Assembly (NCBI GenBank): GCA_051061015.1
Contig: JBPFEG010000075.1
Coordinates: 54,432 to 118,431 of the forward strand
Direction of reading: 5' to 3'
DNA length: 64,000 nucleotides
From: Methylomicrobium sp051061015
GTDB taxonomy: Bacteria > Pseudomonadota > Gammaproteobacteria > Methylococcales > Methylomonadaceae
Shown: piece after piece, positions 44,681 through 53,135 of the stretch
How the letters are laid out: each line of letters starts with the position of its first letter
Position numbering within the stretch: the stretch's first letter is position 1
Made by a program: the position numbers and the translations under genes
Notes under the pieces: generated by a model
Told to the model about the DNA's origin: nothing
Seen by the model: only the letters and a program-made list of their open reading frames with translations
Database searches by the model: none

Positions 44681-44985
44681 AATAAATCAAGGGCTTGCTG
44701 TGCGATGCAGGCCCTTTTTTTGCCTGAACGGGTGACTATGGAAGTCTCCGGGTCGGTATAGAGTCGATAACCCCTTCTCTGGAAATGCCTGATTATCATA
44801 GAGTTACTCCACAGCCCTCTATCATGACCCTATTCCGAAAAGTTTCCGGGTCGGTATAGATGGGGCACCGTCCGAAAGTTCTGAGGCACTCGTCCCTGCC
44901 CCACACCCTGTAAATCTTCTTCTTACCTCCGTTTTGAAAGGCTTATAATTTCCCTCCTTTGCACAACTCTCTGATCGCGTAGCTC

Positions 44986-45816
44986 ATGGAATATTCCGAA
45001 CAGACCAGACAACTACTTGGCTTAGGCGAAGCACAACTACCTCTGTCAGACTATTTGAGCCTAGGGTTTACAACTGAGCATGTGGGCGAATTGATTCGTA
45101 TGGCCACAGACCCGGAACTGTTAAATGCGGATGAAGGCTCCTCCGAATTTTGGGCAACAGTCCATGCGTGGTACGCACTTGGCCAACTAAAAGCTACTGA
45201 AGCTATAGCCTCCTTGCTTGATCTTCACGACCAATATCCCTACGATAAACTTTTCTCTGAAGAATTTCCTAAAGTAGTTGCATTAATGGGAGTGTCCGCC
45301 ATCCCGGCATTGAAAGACTATCTGTGGGACACCAGCAAAACGGAAATGACGCGTTCAACGGCCCTGCCTTGCCTGGAAGAAATTGGTTTAACCCACCGTC
45401 AAGAGTGCCTAACAGTATTCACCGAATTTTTGCTGCAAGCCGATGAAAGTTGTAAATCGCTGGCTGGCCTGGTCATATGCAGTTTTATTAAACTCCGCGC
45501 TACCGAGCACATCGAAATTATTCGCAGCACGTTCAATCGCGGTTGTGTTGACATTTCTATCCCTGGGGATCTGGAAGATGTAGAAATCGCGCTGGGTTTA
45601 AGAGATATACGAACAACTCCAAGGCCGAACTATAATAATTTTCCTCCAGAAGTTCTTGAACAACTTCAGACAGTCAGAGAAATGATGGGGCTTGATGAAT
45701 CCAATTTGGATGATTACATGGAGTCAGAAACTATTAGACTCCCTCGGAAAATCGGCCGTAATGATCCTTGCCCTTGTGGTAGCGGCAAAAAGTACAAGAA
45801 ATGCTGCTTACACTGA
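44986..45816 (+). CDS. HEAT-like protein with C-terminal SEC-C zinc motif
   Basis: A 276-residue soluble protein. The body is all-helical with loosely repeated units (SEEFPKVVALMGVSAIPALKDYL, RSTALPCLEEIG), in the style of HEAT or DUF1186 proteins. The C-terminus is a SEC-C motif, GRNDPCPCGSGKKYKKCC, which binds zinc and often protein partners. No specific function is known. It is the first gene after the second att-type repeat. Confidence 0.7.
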   Translation: MEYSEQTRQLLGLGEAQLPLSDYLSLGFTTEHVGELIRMATDPELLNADEGSSEFWATVHAWYALGQLKATEAIASLLDLHDQYPYDKLFSEEFPKVVALMGVSAIPALKDYLWDTSKTEMTRSTALPCLEEIGLTHRQECLTVFTEFLLQADESCKSLAGLVICSFIKLRATEHIEIIRSTFNRGCVDISIPGDLEDVEIALGLRDIRTTPRPNYNNFPPEVLEQLQTVREMMGLDESNLDDYMESETIRLPRKIGRNDPCPCGSGKKYKKCCLH

Positions 45817-45938
45817 GGCGGCCTCCCTATCCGAAAAATGGTTGGCAAACGCTGAGCCTGTTTGACCGCCCTACTCAAATTTTCGCACAATCCGGCTAAA
45901 AGAAGGTTTACTTCAATTTATCGCAGAATAACGAACAA

Positions 45939-46115
45939 ATGCATTCCGCGTCCTCAATCTTCATCGAAAAGGCATCCGCAATGTTGAGAATGGTGTTCGA
46001 AATCGTTATGGTGTTGGCGGTCGTGCTAGCTTTAGTCATGATCACCAGGGTTGGCGCACTGGAAAATAAACAAATTGGCAACGATAACGACGAAAGCGGC
46101 GATAACAACGCCTAA
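45939..46115 (+). CDS. Possible single-TM small protein
   Basis: A 58-codon frame encodes a basic/polar N-terminus, one strong hydrophobic helix (MVFEIVMVLAVVLALVMI) and an acidic tail (NDNDESGDNN). The arrangement is typical of a real small membrane protein, but the Shine-Dalgarno is weak. A 66-codon frame on the other strand overlaps it and looks less protein-like. Confidence 0.35.
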   Translation: MHSASSIFIEKASAMLRMVFEIVMVLAVVLALVMITRVGALENKQIGNDNDESGDNNA

Positions 46116-46182
46116 TTAGTCGTCACTGAAAGTGCCTTGCGATTGTTGGTGCGGCATGCTGTTGAATGGAGACAGCAATTTT

Positions 46183-46860
46183 TTACTGGCTTGTTTCATT
46201 CACCATGAAAGCTTGAAAGATCTGTTCAGTCGAGAGAACCCATCCGTATGCTCCGCTGAAAGCCGTCAAAGCTGCAGAATGGCCAACTTCGGTGAAGGAA
46301 GCGCAGGCGTCGCTAACAATGGCAACATCGAAATCACGGTCAGCTAATTCGCGAGCGGTTTGGGACACACAAAATGCTGTCACCACACCGGTTACAATCA
46401 CGTGGGTGATTCCCCGGGCGCGCAGGTTCTGCTCCAGTGAAGAGGATGCGACGGCACCTGAAGTAGTCTTGCGGAGCACCTGTTCGTTAGGTTGCGGCTT
46501 GATTCGATCATCAATCCGAGAATTAAGCTCCTCAAAGGGAGGGAACATGGGAGCACCAAACTCCGTGCGGCCGTAATCATTGAGTCGGCGAGCCCAGGAT
46601 GGCATGTCGGCACCGTCGAGTAGGTAAGAACCAAATTTGGTATAGAGAATGGGCCAAGCGCTCTGGCGGAATTTCGATAAAAGTGACTGAATATTGGGAA
46701 TCACGTCCTGTTCGACATGGCTAAAATACCTCTCTGTGCCACCCTCAACAAATGAGGCGGCGACTCGAGCGAAAGCATGATGAGACTCCGTAAAATAACG
46801 CTGCATATCAAGAATCAATAAGGCAGTCTTCGAAGCAGGGTAAACGAAATTGGTAAGCAT
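46183..46860 (-). CDS. Isochorismatase-family cysteine hydrolase
   Basis: A 225-residue hydrolase of the isochorismatase/nicotinamidase fold. The triad can be placed as Asp in ALLILDMQRYF, Lys in VLRKTTSGA and Cys in VTGVVTAFCVSQTARELADRDFDV. The frame extends to 46926, but ATG at 46860 has a GAGGG Shine-Dalgarno and a normal N-terminus. The substrate is unknown. The 518 bases upstream contain no other gene that I can support. Confidence 0.88.
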   Translation of the reverse strand: MLTNFVYPASKTALLILDMQRYFTESHHAFARVAASFVEGGTERYFSHVEQDVIPNIQSLLSKFRQSAWPILYTKFGSYLLDGADMPSWARRLNDYGRTEFGAPMFPPFEELNSRIDDRIKPQPNEQVLRKTTSGAVASSSLEQNLRARGITHVIVTGVVTAFCVSQTARELADRDFDVAIVSDACASFTEVGHSAALTAFSGAYGWVLSTEQIFQAFMVNETSQ

Positions 46861-47149
46861 TGACGACCCTCTAATTGTTGTACAGTAAGTTGAGTCCCTA
46901 TTGAACCAGATTGACATTGGAAACACAGTTTGTAAATGACAAATCTGGTAAAAGATTCAGGAAAAACAATTCAACTCAGATGTGGATGCCAGCTAAAAAT
47001 CGACCATCTTCTGGATGCATTTATTGATTCCATATCATCATGATGTGGTTACACTTTCCCGGACACACTTTTCCAATCACTGAAAAAGAAGTGTGAGTCC
47101 TATGTGTTTATTGCGGAAACATAATTCTTAAGAATTAATTAATTATTTC

Positions 47150-47179
47150 TTGTCATATGATAATTAAATTTTTTATACT
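47150..47179 (+). promoter_or_regulatory. Promoter candidate with a long leader ahead of the RRM-like gene
   Basis: TTGTCA (47150-47155) and TATACT (47174-47179) are 18 bases apart, each matching five of six consensus bases. The start codon lies about 200 bases downstream, leaving a long 5' leader. Long leaders are common on cold-inducible mRNAs. Confidence 0.5.
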
Positions 47180-47378
47180 ATCGAGTCAGGGGCTAACGAA
47201 GTAATCACTGGTTATTTAAGCAAGTCTTCTTCCAAATCCGGTCGTTTTTTATTGATTCACCGGAAAAAAAGGCTTCCGACGGGGCCCAGGCCGAGACGGT
47301 CGAAAATAATAACTGTAGCTCAATAAACGGCCGCAAAACTTTTCAAACTTTCCCGCGGTAAACTCAGTAGAAGGCGGT

Positions 47379-47801
47379 ATGATTATCTTTCTAAAAGATA
47401 TCCCCATCAATGCCAAGAAATCTGAAATTCTGGCTTTCATTGAGCCGGTTTTTAACGATTGTTTCTTAGGAAAGCCTACCTCCCAATTATCTATTCAAGA
47501 TATTGAATTTCTGTCGATTCAGGATGTTACATTGAACAAACTGGAAAAACATGCCTTGATCAAGGTTTCCCCTAGAGAAGTTGCACGGCGAATGACCAAG
47601 CGCATGAATGGCGCATTATTTAAAAATAAGCCCATTATGGCTCGCGAATATGTCAACCGCTCCTCTATGAACGATCGAAGATTATCAGCTACGAATGTAT
47701 CGACTGAATTTCTGGACCGTCGCGTTGCGGACCGAAGAAGAGTACCGTTGATGAACTCCTGGCAAAAAGATCCGATTCTGGTACAGTCCATAAATATCTA
47801 A
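47379..47801 (+). CDS. RRM-like RNA-binding protein
   Basis: A 140-residue protein whose first 90 residues look like a diverged RNA-recognition motif. The first strand is MIIFLKDIPINAKKSEILAFI and the RNP1-like strand is KHALIKVSPREVARRMTKRMNG; a last strand reads KPIMAREYVNRS. The tail is rich in Arg and Asp (DRRLS, LDRRVADRRR), as in small bacterial RNA-binding proteins. A hairpin follows 49 bases after the stop. Regulation at low temperature is a guess from the leader and family. Confidence 0.65.
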   Translation: MIIFLKDIPINAKKSEILAFIEPVFNDCFLGKPTSQLSIQDIEFLSIQDVTLNKLEKHALIKVSPREVARRMTKRMNGALFKNKPIMAREYVNRSSMNDRRLSATNVSTEFLDRRVADRRRVPLMNSWQKDPILVQSINI

Positions 47802-47849
47802 CAATAAGCCCAGTGGGAAGAGCAAGGCCATAAGGATGGGCTGCCGAAG

Positions 47850-47878
47850 AAAGCCCATTTTAGCGATCGATGGGCTTT
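47850..47878 (+). terminator. Hairpin after the RRM-like gene
   Basis: AAAGCCCAT (47850-47858) and ATGGGCTTT (47870-47878) are perfect complements with an 11-base loop. ATGGGCT also occurs just upstream at 47836-47842, so an alternative pairing with the same middle arm is possible. No long T-tract follows, so it may be a repeat rather than a strong terminator. The gene-poor stretch from here to 48434 otherwise holds only the DnaA-box pair. Confidence 0.5.
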
Positions 47879-48202
47879 GTATCTCAGCCCTTACTTAGGG
47901 TGGTTTTCTGCCCTCCGCCGTTGCTTCAAATAGTGGGCAAACGATAAAGCCTTTACCCCCCGACTCGACTTATGCCCAAAATGGGTGCCGCAATACCGTT
48001 CTTTACCGTTTACTTATGCACAGTTGAAGTGCCGAAACTGCCTAAGTAGTGTATTTTGATATTTTGTCAATCACCTTGCGCACATTAATTCGTAAGTTAC
48101 TGATAAAATAAATAAATTTATTTTGTCTTAAAAGTAGTCAATCTAGCGGAAAACCAGAAAATTCGAGCGTTTAGCCGCGCTAAAACCATTTTATGAACAG
48201 AC

Positions 48203-48225
48203 TTATCCACAGGAATTGTGGATAA
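48203..48225. promoter_or_regulatory. Pair of inverted consensus DnaA boxes
   Basis: TTATCCACA (48203-48211) and TGTGGATAA (48217-48225) are perfect DnaA-box consensus sequences facing each other five bases apart, in an AT-rich gene-free region of the second insertion. This could be part of a plasmid-type or element origin, or simply a DnaA-titrating site. No Rep protein gene is nearby. Confidence 0.5.
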
Positions 48226-48434
48226 AATAGTTCCCTTTCTAAAACACGGGATTAGGCGATCATTTTAAATAAGCCTTGCTTTTATGAGCGTAAATCGAGT
48301 CAGGCCGCCGCACCGGTCACAGGGGTTTTCCTGTCTAAAGATTGCACCAAAGGGGTTAGGCCGCAGGATGGGTTTTCTTCCTCAGCCTATCCTATTGTGC
48401 TAGCTCAAGCGTCCGCCAAGAGAGGAAGAGGTTT

Positions 48435-48578
48435 ATGAAACACACGCGCATTATCGTCACCCACTACGGCGGGCCCGAGCGACCTAAACCTGTCAAAGGT
48501 GACTCAGCCTCGCCAAACCAGCGGCGTCCGGGTTGGTGCCGAGCGGATGCGATAAAAGTTAAAAGAGGCAGGAGTTAA
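48435..48578 (+). pseudogene. Truncated N-terminus of a zinc-type alcohol dehydrogenase/quinone oxidoreductase
   Basis: A 47-codon frame with a good GAGGAAGAGG Shine-Dalgarno starts MKHTRIIVTHYGGPE, which closely resembles the N-terminus of NADPH:quinone oxidoreductases. The similarity stops after about 15 residues, and a stop follows. No continuation was seen in neighbouring frames. It is either a gene remnant or a chance match of a short segment. Confidence 0.35.
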
Positions 48579-48818
48579 CCAAGGATAAGACAGCCCTGCG
48601 GCGCCAAACGGCATCGCCAAATGCGCCCCATGCGAGCAGCGATTGACCGGAATGCGGGTGGGTGCCATTAGGTTCGGTTTATTGAAAGTGTTATTCCGAT
48701 TGTAACGTTATCCACCCGCACCGAACTGCTAATTCCTTCATCTCAACAATGGTGTGAAGCTACTGTTGGTAACTTAAGGTTAAGGCTTCAAAACGGCGTC
48801 ATTTTATGACCGTTTCTT

Positions 48819-49031
48819 TTATTCGTTTAGGTCGATAATAAATGATCTGCAGGTGCTTTTTGGTATTTCCGCTCCTATCGATTTCAATTGTGAAATATAT
48901 TCCGTAATTGAACGTCTTAATGCGTTCTGTACCTCTAGCTCATTCCTTCCTTTCACCGAACACACCGGAATATCGGGGCTATAACAAGTGAAACCCATAC
49001 GGGCGGGTTCGATGATGGCTAAATACCTCAT
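48819..49031 (-). CDS. Orphan HicB-like antitoxin domain protein
   Basis: A 70-residue protein matching the HicB N-terminal domain: MRYLAIIEPARMGFTCYSPDIPVC, then ALRRSITEYISQLKSIGAEIPKSTC. HicB normally neutralises the mRNA interferase HicA. No HicA-like gene is found on either side, and there is no C-terminal DNA-binding domain. It may therefore be an orphan or act on a distant toxin. Confidence 0.7.
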   Translation of the reverse strand: MRYLAIIEPARMGFTCYSPDIPVCSVKGRNELEVQNALRRSITEYISQLKSIGAEIPKSTCRSFIIDLNE

Positions 49032-49339
49032 TTAATTAAAGATCCTCACTGGTTAAATTCCAATTCTTCCTTTCCTCCACTGCGTTTCTCCCTCTTTAAC
49101 GCCTGCCGGATACCCGGCCAATGGGATTTAAATACAAGTTAAGGTTAAAGTCCACCTTTTTTAGGTATCAAATTTCGCTTAATACCAATGATTTGCATGG
49201 TTTTTTTTACTTCAATAATATTATCAACTTAAAATAGGTGTTTGCAGTTGGCGACGAACGTGAGCCTATTTGCCATGCAAGGCAATAGCCTCTAACGTTG
49301 ATTGATACCTGCACGTGCGGTAAAATTGCGGCCCGATTT

Positions 49340-49364
49340 GTAGGGTACGCTGGGCATACCCTAC
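49340..49364. repeat. REP-like hairpin
   Basis: GTAGGGTA (49340-49347) and TACCCTAC (49357-49364) form a perfect eight-base hairpin. It belongs to the same general type as the element at 19607-19684. It is in the 350-base gene-free stretch between the HicB-like gene and the small frame at 49382. Confidence 0.55.
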
Positions 49365-49381
49365 CCCACTTGCCGATGACT

Positions 49382-49543
49382 TCAGGCTTGGCGGACGTGG
49401 ATGCCCATTTGTTCCAACTTGGCGAACAGCAACCTTAAGGTATCGAGTTGCCAGGATAGGGTTTCGACCACGGTCAGCAGCGGGTCGTACTCGGCAGCCG
49501 CGCTGGCGACGTCGTGGCCGTCGCGTTTCAATTTAAAGATCAC
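49382..49543 (-). pseudogene. GC-rich 53-codon coding remnant
   Basis: A minus-strand frame (possible GTG start at 49543) encodes a helical sequence, AAEYDPLLTVVETLSWQLDTL then LLFAKLEQMGIHVRQA. It has protein-like codon use and higher GC than the surrounding island. No Shine-Dalgarno is visible and I recognise no family, so it is probably the C-terminal end of a lost gene. Confidence 0.3.
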
Positions 49544-49800
49544 CTACTATCAGAAAAACCATACAGGCTTGAAGCATCGCTCTCTTCATAGCAGCCGACT
49601 TTAAAAAGTGGTTGTGTTGCTTCGTACTTGTTTAGATTAATGATCAAAACTATAAGATTAACAAGCAATCCTAAACAAACTACGTCCTATCAATGTATTG
49701 CTAAAATGCGCTAACCGAAACACATTGATAATGTGGCATTGATTTTCAGCATTCTGAGCCTCGCTCCGGTATCGTTACATTAAGTTTCAGGAAACACATT

Positions 49801-50529
49801 ATGAGCAATGAATTAGAAACCATTCAAGAGTCGGCTAAAGCAGTTCAAGAGGCTGCAAAAACAGCCTCAAATGCTATAGACGCCGGTCGGGAAGTAGGTG
49901 GATTTATTTCGCGGTTTCTTTCTGGTCCTCTTGAGCAAGGAATAGGAATAATTGAGGATAAACTACGTTACGTTCGTTGGGAAAGACAAGTAAGATTTAT
50001 AATGAGAGCAGAAGAGTTTCTAAAACAGCAAGGCCTCTCTAGACCTAGTAAAACAATTCCCCTTAAAAATGCAGTTCCGTTGTTGGAATACGCAACCCTA
50101 GAAGAAGATGACAACCTGCAAGATATGTGGGCACGCTTATTAGTTAATGGAACTAATGAGGCTACTGGCATCAACATTGAACGTTCATTTATTGAAATTC
50201 TAGGACAAATCTCTTCTTTGGAAGCTCAAATATTAAATGCTATTTATGCTCTTCCATTCGACGAAACCAAACACGATGGCGTTTATACTGAAAACTTGCC
50301 AGAATTTGCATCTGTTGCAGAAGAAACCCCTGAAAATGATCTGAAAGAGCCTTCTCAAGAAGTACAGCTTGCGCTCGCGAATCTAGCTCGCATTGGTTGT
50401 CTAAAACTTACACTTACTTGGGGTGGAGGGGAAATATTTTCGCGAGTCAACCCAACTCTCATAGGCAAAGAGTTAGTAAAAGCATGTACATTCCAAAACA
50501 ACGAAATCTCACAAGCGGTGTCAAATTAG
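49801..50529 (+). CDS. Abi-alpha (DUF4393) family protein
   Basis: A 242-residue protein of the DUF4393/Abi-alpha type, recognised from the N-terminal amphipathic region (AVQEAAKTASNAIDAGREVGGFISRFLSGPLEQ), the segment IPLKNAVPLLEYATLEEDDNLQDMWARLLVN and SFIEILGQISSLEAQILNAIY. Members are associated with abortive phage infection, but the mechanism is not established. The gene is a single unit in the second tRNA-Asn insertion. The next 333 bases (50530-50862) carry no gene that I can support. Confidence 0.75.
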   Translation: MSNELETIQESAKAVQEAAKTASNAIDAGREVGGFISRFLSGPLEQGIGIIEDKLRYVRWERQVRFIMRAEEFLKQQGLSRPSKTIPLKNAVPLLEYATLEEDDNLQDMWARLLVNGTNEATGINIERSFIEILGQISSLEAQILNAIYALPFDETKHDGVYTENLPEFASVAEETPENDLKEPSQEVQLALANLARIGCLKLTLTWGGGEIFSRVNPTLIGKELVKACTFQNNEISQAVSN

Positions 50530-50862
50530 ATCTGCATTTACCGTAGCCAAACGTAGCCGTGTTGTTGTTTATACGGAGGTAATGCAAGGTTTCCTGTAGC
50601 TTTGTATTTTTTTGCCCTGCTTCCGGTCAAGCTCCGGTCAGTGGGACATTTCTCAGGTTAATCTGCGCTTCTTCAGGTTTACAGATCGCTGTCCGGTTCT
50701 AAAGACTGTCTCTCAAAAATCTTTCATAGACTCAGCCCCTTCCCTTTCTTCCGGTAAGCTCACCTTACCAGCGACGGATCTGCTATCAGTTTCTGTGCAA
50801 CCCAGAAATCCTAACCCCATCTAAAATTGAACTTAGCTTTGTACAACCAACAGGAACTGCAT

Positions 50863-51687
50863 ATGGTATCCACCAGTAAGCCTTTAGTGATTTATCATGC
50901 CGACTGTCTGGACGGATATGGGGCAGCCTTTTCGGCTTGGTGTCACTTCGGAGACAACGCCGACTATTGGCCGGCAGAACATGGCTATGAGCCACCCGAT
51001 ACGGGAGGTCGGGAGGTCTTTATTCTCGACTTCAGCTACAACAGGTCGGTGTTGCTGGACCTGAAGAAACATGCAGCGAGTGTGATGTTACTAGATCATC
51101 ATAAAACCGCCCAGGCCGATTTAGCCGGACTGGATTTTGCCGTCTTCGATATGGACAGATCGGGGTGCGTCATGGCCTGGGAATATTTCAACCCGAAGCA
51201 GCCTATCCCCAAACTGCTGCTCTATATCCAGGATCAGGATTTGTGGCGGTTTGAATTCAAGAAAACCCAGGCGTTCAATGAAGCCCTACGCTATCTGTTA
51301 CCCCGGACATTTAGCGCCTGGAGCAGACTCAAAAATGAGTCTGAAGCTGACAAGCTGAGTGAGCGGGGCATCGATCTGCTGCAGGTGCTCGAAAGGGATG
51401 TGCAGACGCTGTTCCGCTACCGGCATGAGATCACGCTGTGCGGGATCAAAGGCTTGGCTTGTAATGCGCCAGCCAAATACGCCAGTCACCTCGGGCATCT
51501 GCTGGCCAATGCCTCAGGCACCTTTGGACTTTGCTATTTCTACGCCGGAGACAAGCGTGCATGGTTATGTTCGCTGCGCTCTGTTGGTCACTGCGATGTC
51601 TCGGAGATCGCCCAGAAATTTGGCGGGGGCGGACACCGAAATGCGGCAGGATTTTCGGTGCAGTCACTGGAAGATTTGCGCCAATGA
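50863..51687 (+). CDS. DHH-family phosphoesterase
   Basis: A 274-residue DHH/DHHA1 phosphoesterase that should hydrolyse oligonucleotides or nucleotide-type phosphodiesters. Motifs are VIYHADCLDGYGAAF, FILDFSYN, MLLDHHKTAQADL (the DHH motif) and the C-terminal DHHA1 signature KFGGGGHRNAAGF. ATG at 50863 has an AGGA Shine-Dalgarno; a TTG at 50827 is a weaker option. Its end overlaps the end of the convergent NYN gene by 24 bases. Presence in an island with a NYN nuclease is suggestive of nucleic-acid turnover, but no joint function is shown. Confidence 0.88.
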   Translation: MVSTSKPLVIYHADCLDGYGAAFSAWCHFGDNADYWPAEHGYEPPDTGGREVFILDFSYNRSVLLDLKKHAASVMLLDHHKTAQADLAGLDFAVFDMDRSGCVMAWEYFNPKQPIPKLLLYIQDQDLWRFEFKKTQAFNEALRYLLPRTFSAWSRLKNESEADKLSERGIDLLQVLERDVQTLFRYRHEITLCGIKGLACNAPAKYASHLGHLLANASGTFGLCYFYAGDKRAWLCSLRSVGHCDVSEIAQKFGGGGHRNAAGFSVQSLEDLRQ

Positions 51688-52464
51688 TTCAATTGATTCT
51701 GGCATCCATTTAGGACCTTTGAAGTGCCAACTCACGCTAGAGTCAGCTAAGGATATCGGTGATTCTGTTTTCCCCTTTCTAGGAAGTAGTGAATGGATAT
51801 GACCCCGTTTGGCCATCTCTTTGACCAGGGGCATGAAGTTCTTGTAAGTTGTCCTCGAGACATCAAAGCTTGGATCCAGTTCTTTCATCTTGCCATTGAC
51901 TGTGGAAACATTTAACGGGAGCTTACCCCTGTCGATGTTACGCAGAGCCTTGACGAAAAGCCCTTCGATTGCGTCCCCAAAAGTTTTGATCTGGGTTTGT
52001 GAGAAGTCCTCAAGAAAAAGCAGTGTATCAAAGGCTTTAGCAAGAATTGCACGGTCCTTGTCTTTTCTTCGACATACCAGCCATACCTCTTTTCCAAATT
52101 TCCGAAGACGATCGCCGATAACTGTAAAGTCGGAATCGAAGGTGAGGAAACAATAGCGGTCAATATTCGGATTACCTAGATACAGTGTTTCGAAAGCATC
52201 CAGACTAATGAATAGATCGGCTCGATTTTTCTCGGCGCCGATTTTAGGCGTATCGATCAATGTAAAATTATGATCGATTAACTGTTCTTTTAATGTTTTC
52301 TTACCATTGTTTTGATTTCAGTAAGCAGCTTTGATGACGAAGACACAGTTATGTTCATCATCGGCACGAAGCAGAGCGCTCATCAAGTCTTCGAGACTGA
52401 AGTCTATGGATGCGACATTTTCCATGTCGACATACACCGCAATATTGAACATCTGTTTCTTCAT
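51664..52464 (-). pseudogene. NYN-domain (LabA-like) nuclease gene with an in-frame TGA
   Basis: Read from ATG 52464, the frame encodes a full LabA-like NYN nuclease: NIAVYVDMENVAS (first acidic motif), ADLFISLDAFETLY, RYCFLTFDSDFTVIGDRLRKFGKEVWLV (other acidic residues), and a C-terminal OST-HTH-like region (FVKALRNIDRGKLPLNVSTVNGKMKELDP). A single TGA at 52318-52320 interrupts it after VFVIKAAY, at a point where related proteins usually have Gly. The sequence on both sides of the stop remains protein-like. It is therefore probably a recent nonsense mutation; reinitiation at ATG 52260 would give a 198-residue protein lacking the first motif. Confidence 0.75.
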
Positions 52465-53135
52465 AGTCGAGGGGGCCGCCAATTTCAAGGTAGTATGCTG
52501 TCTTCAAAAGCTATTGCTCGATTTCTGTATCTGTTGCTTTCAAGGTCATCAGTATAGTCTCAAGTTGATGCGCCCATCTGCGGCAGAACCTTCGGCGACA
52601 ATGATCCAGAGCGATTTATCGAGTCGAAAACCATATCCATCTATGGCGCCTATTTTTCATTTGAGCGAGATTGTCGATGAAAAATAGGGTGTTACAGTGG
52701 CTCCTCTCCTACCTCTATCCGCATCGGATTGCAGCACCCAAAATAACCTTCTTAAGCTGGACTTGGATTCATCGATAATTTATCTAATAAACGACTCGAA
52801 AGAATTGTCTTGACTGTACAATAAAAATTATCAGTTTTCGATGCAGAAGCAGGCCAATGACTGCTGGAATTAGCGGATAAAATACGGGATTTACGCGAGT
52901 TTAAGGGGAAACACTCACAACTGGCAAATATTGGACGCTTTTTTACAGTAGCCCTGGTGCTCTGGGGCTACCGCTTCGCAGCCCCGCGCCGGGAAAAGGG
53001 GCTGTGGATTTATGGATAAGTCAAATAGGGGCAATACTCGCTAAATTTCTATTATTTCAGGTGATTCTTGATTATAGAGCTTGAAGAAGAATAAGATTTC
53101 CAGTCCTGGATAATAACTTGTTATACTTTCTAATC
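52465..53135. other. Gene-poor stretch with a perfect inverted repeat and a coding remnant
   Basis: CCTATTTTTCAT (52649-52660) and ATGAAAAATAGG (52677-52688) form a perfect 12-base inverted repeat. At 52861-53019 a plus-strand frame reads LLELADKIRDLREFKGKHSQ and onward for 52 codons, preceded in frame by more protein-like codons and a TGA, so it looks like a decayed gene. No intact gene is supported. Confidence 0.4.

Noticed and set aside
44551..44799. 82-codon minus-strand frame across the second tRNA-Asn fragment
   Set aside because: It reads through the tRNA relic and terminator repeat. The protein-like phrase comes from the repeat and there is no ribosome site.
49401..49604. 67-codon plus-strand frame
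   Set aside because: The complementary strand over 49382-49543 has better protein-like composition, and this frame is Ser/Thr-rich nonsense.
52318..52320. Selenocysteine at the in-frame TGA of the NYN gene
   Set aside because: The position normally holds Gly, NYN nucleases are not selenoproteins, and no SECIS-like hairpin is evident right after the TGA.
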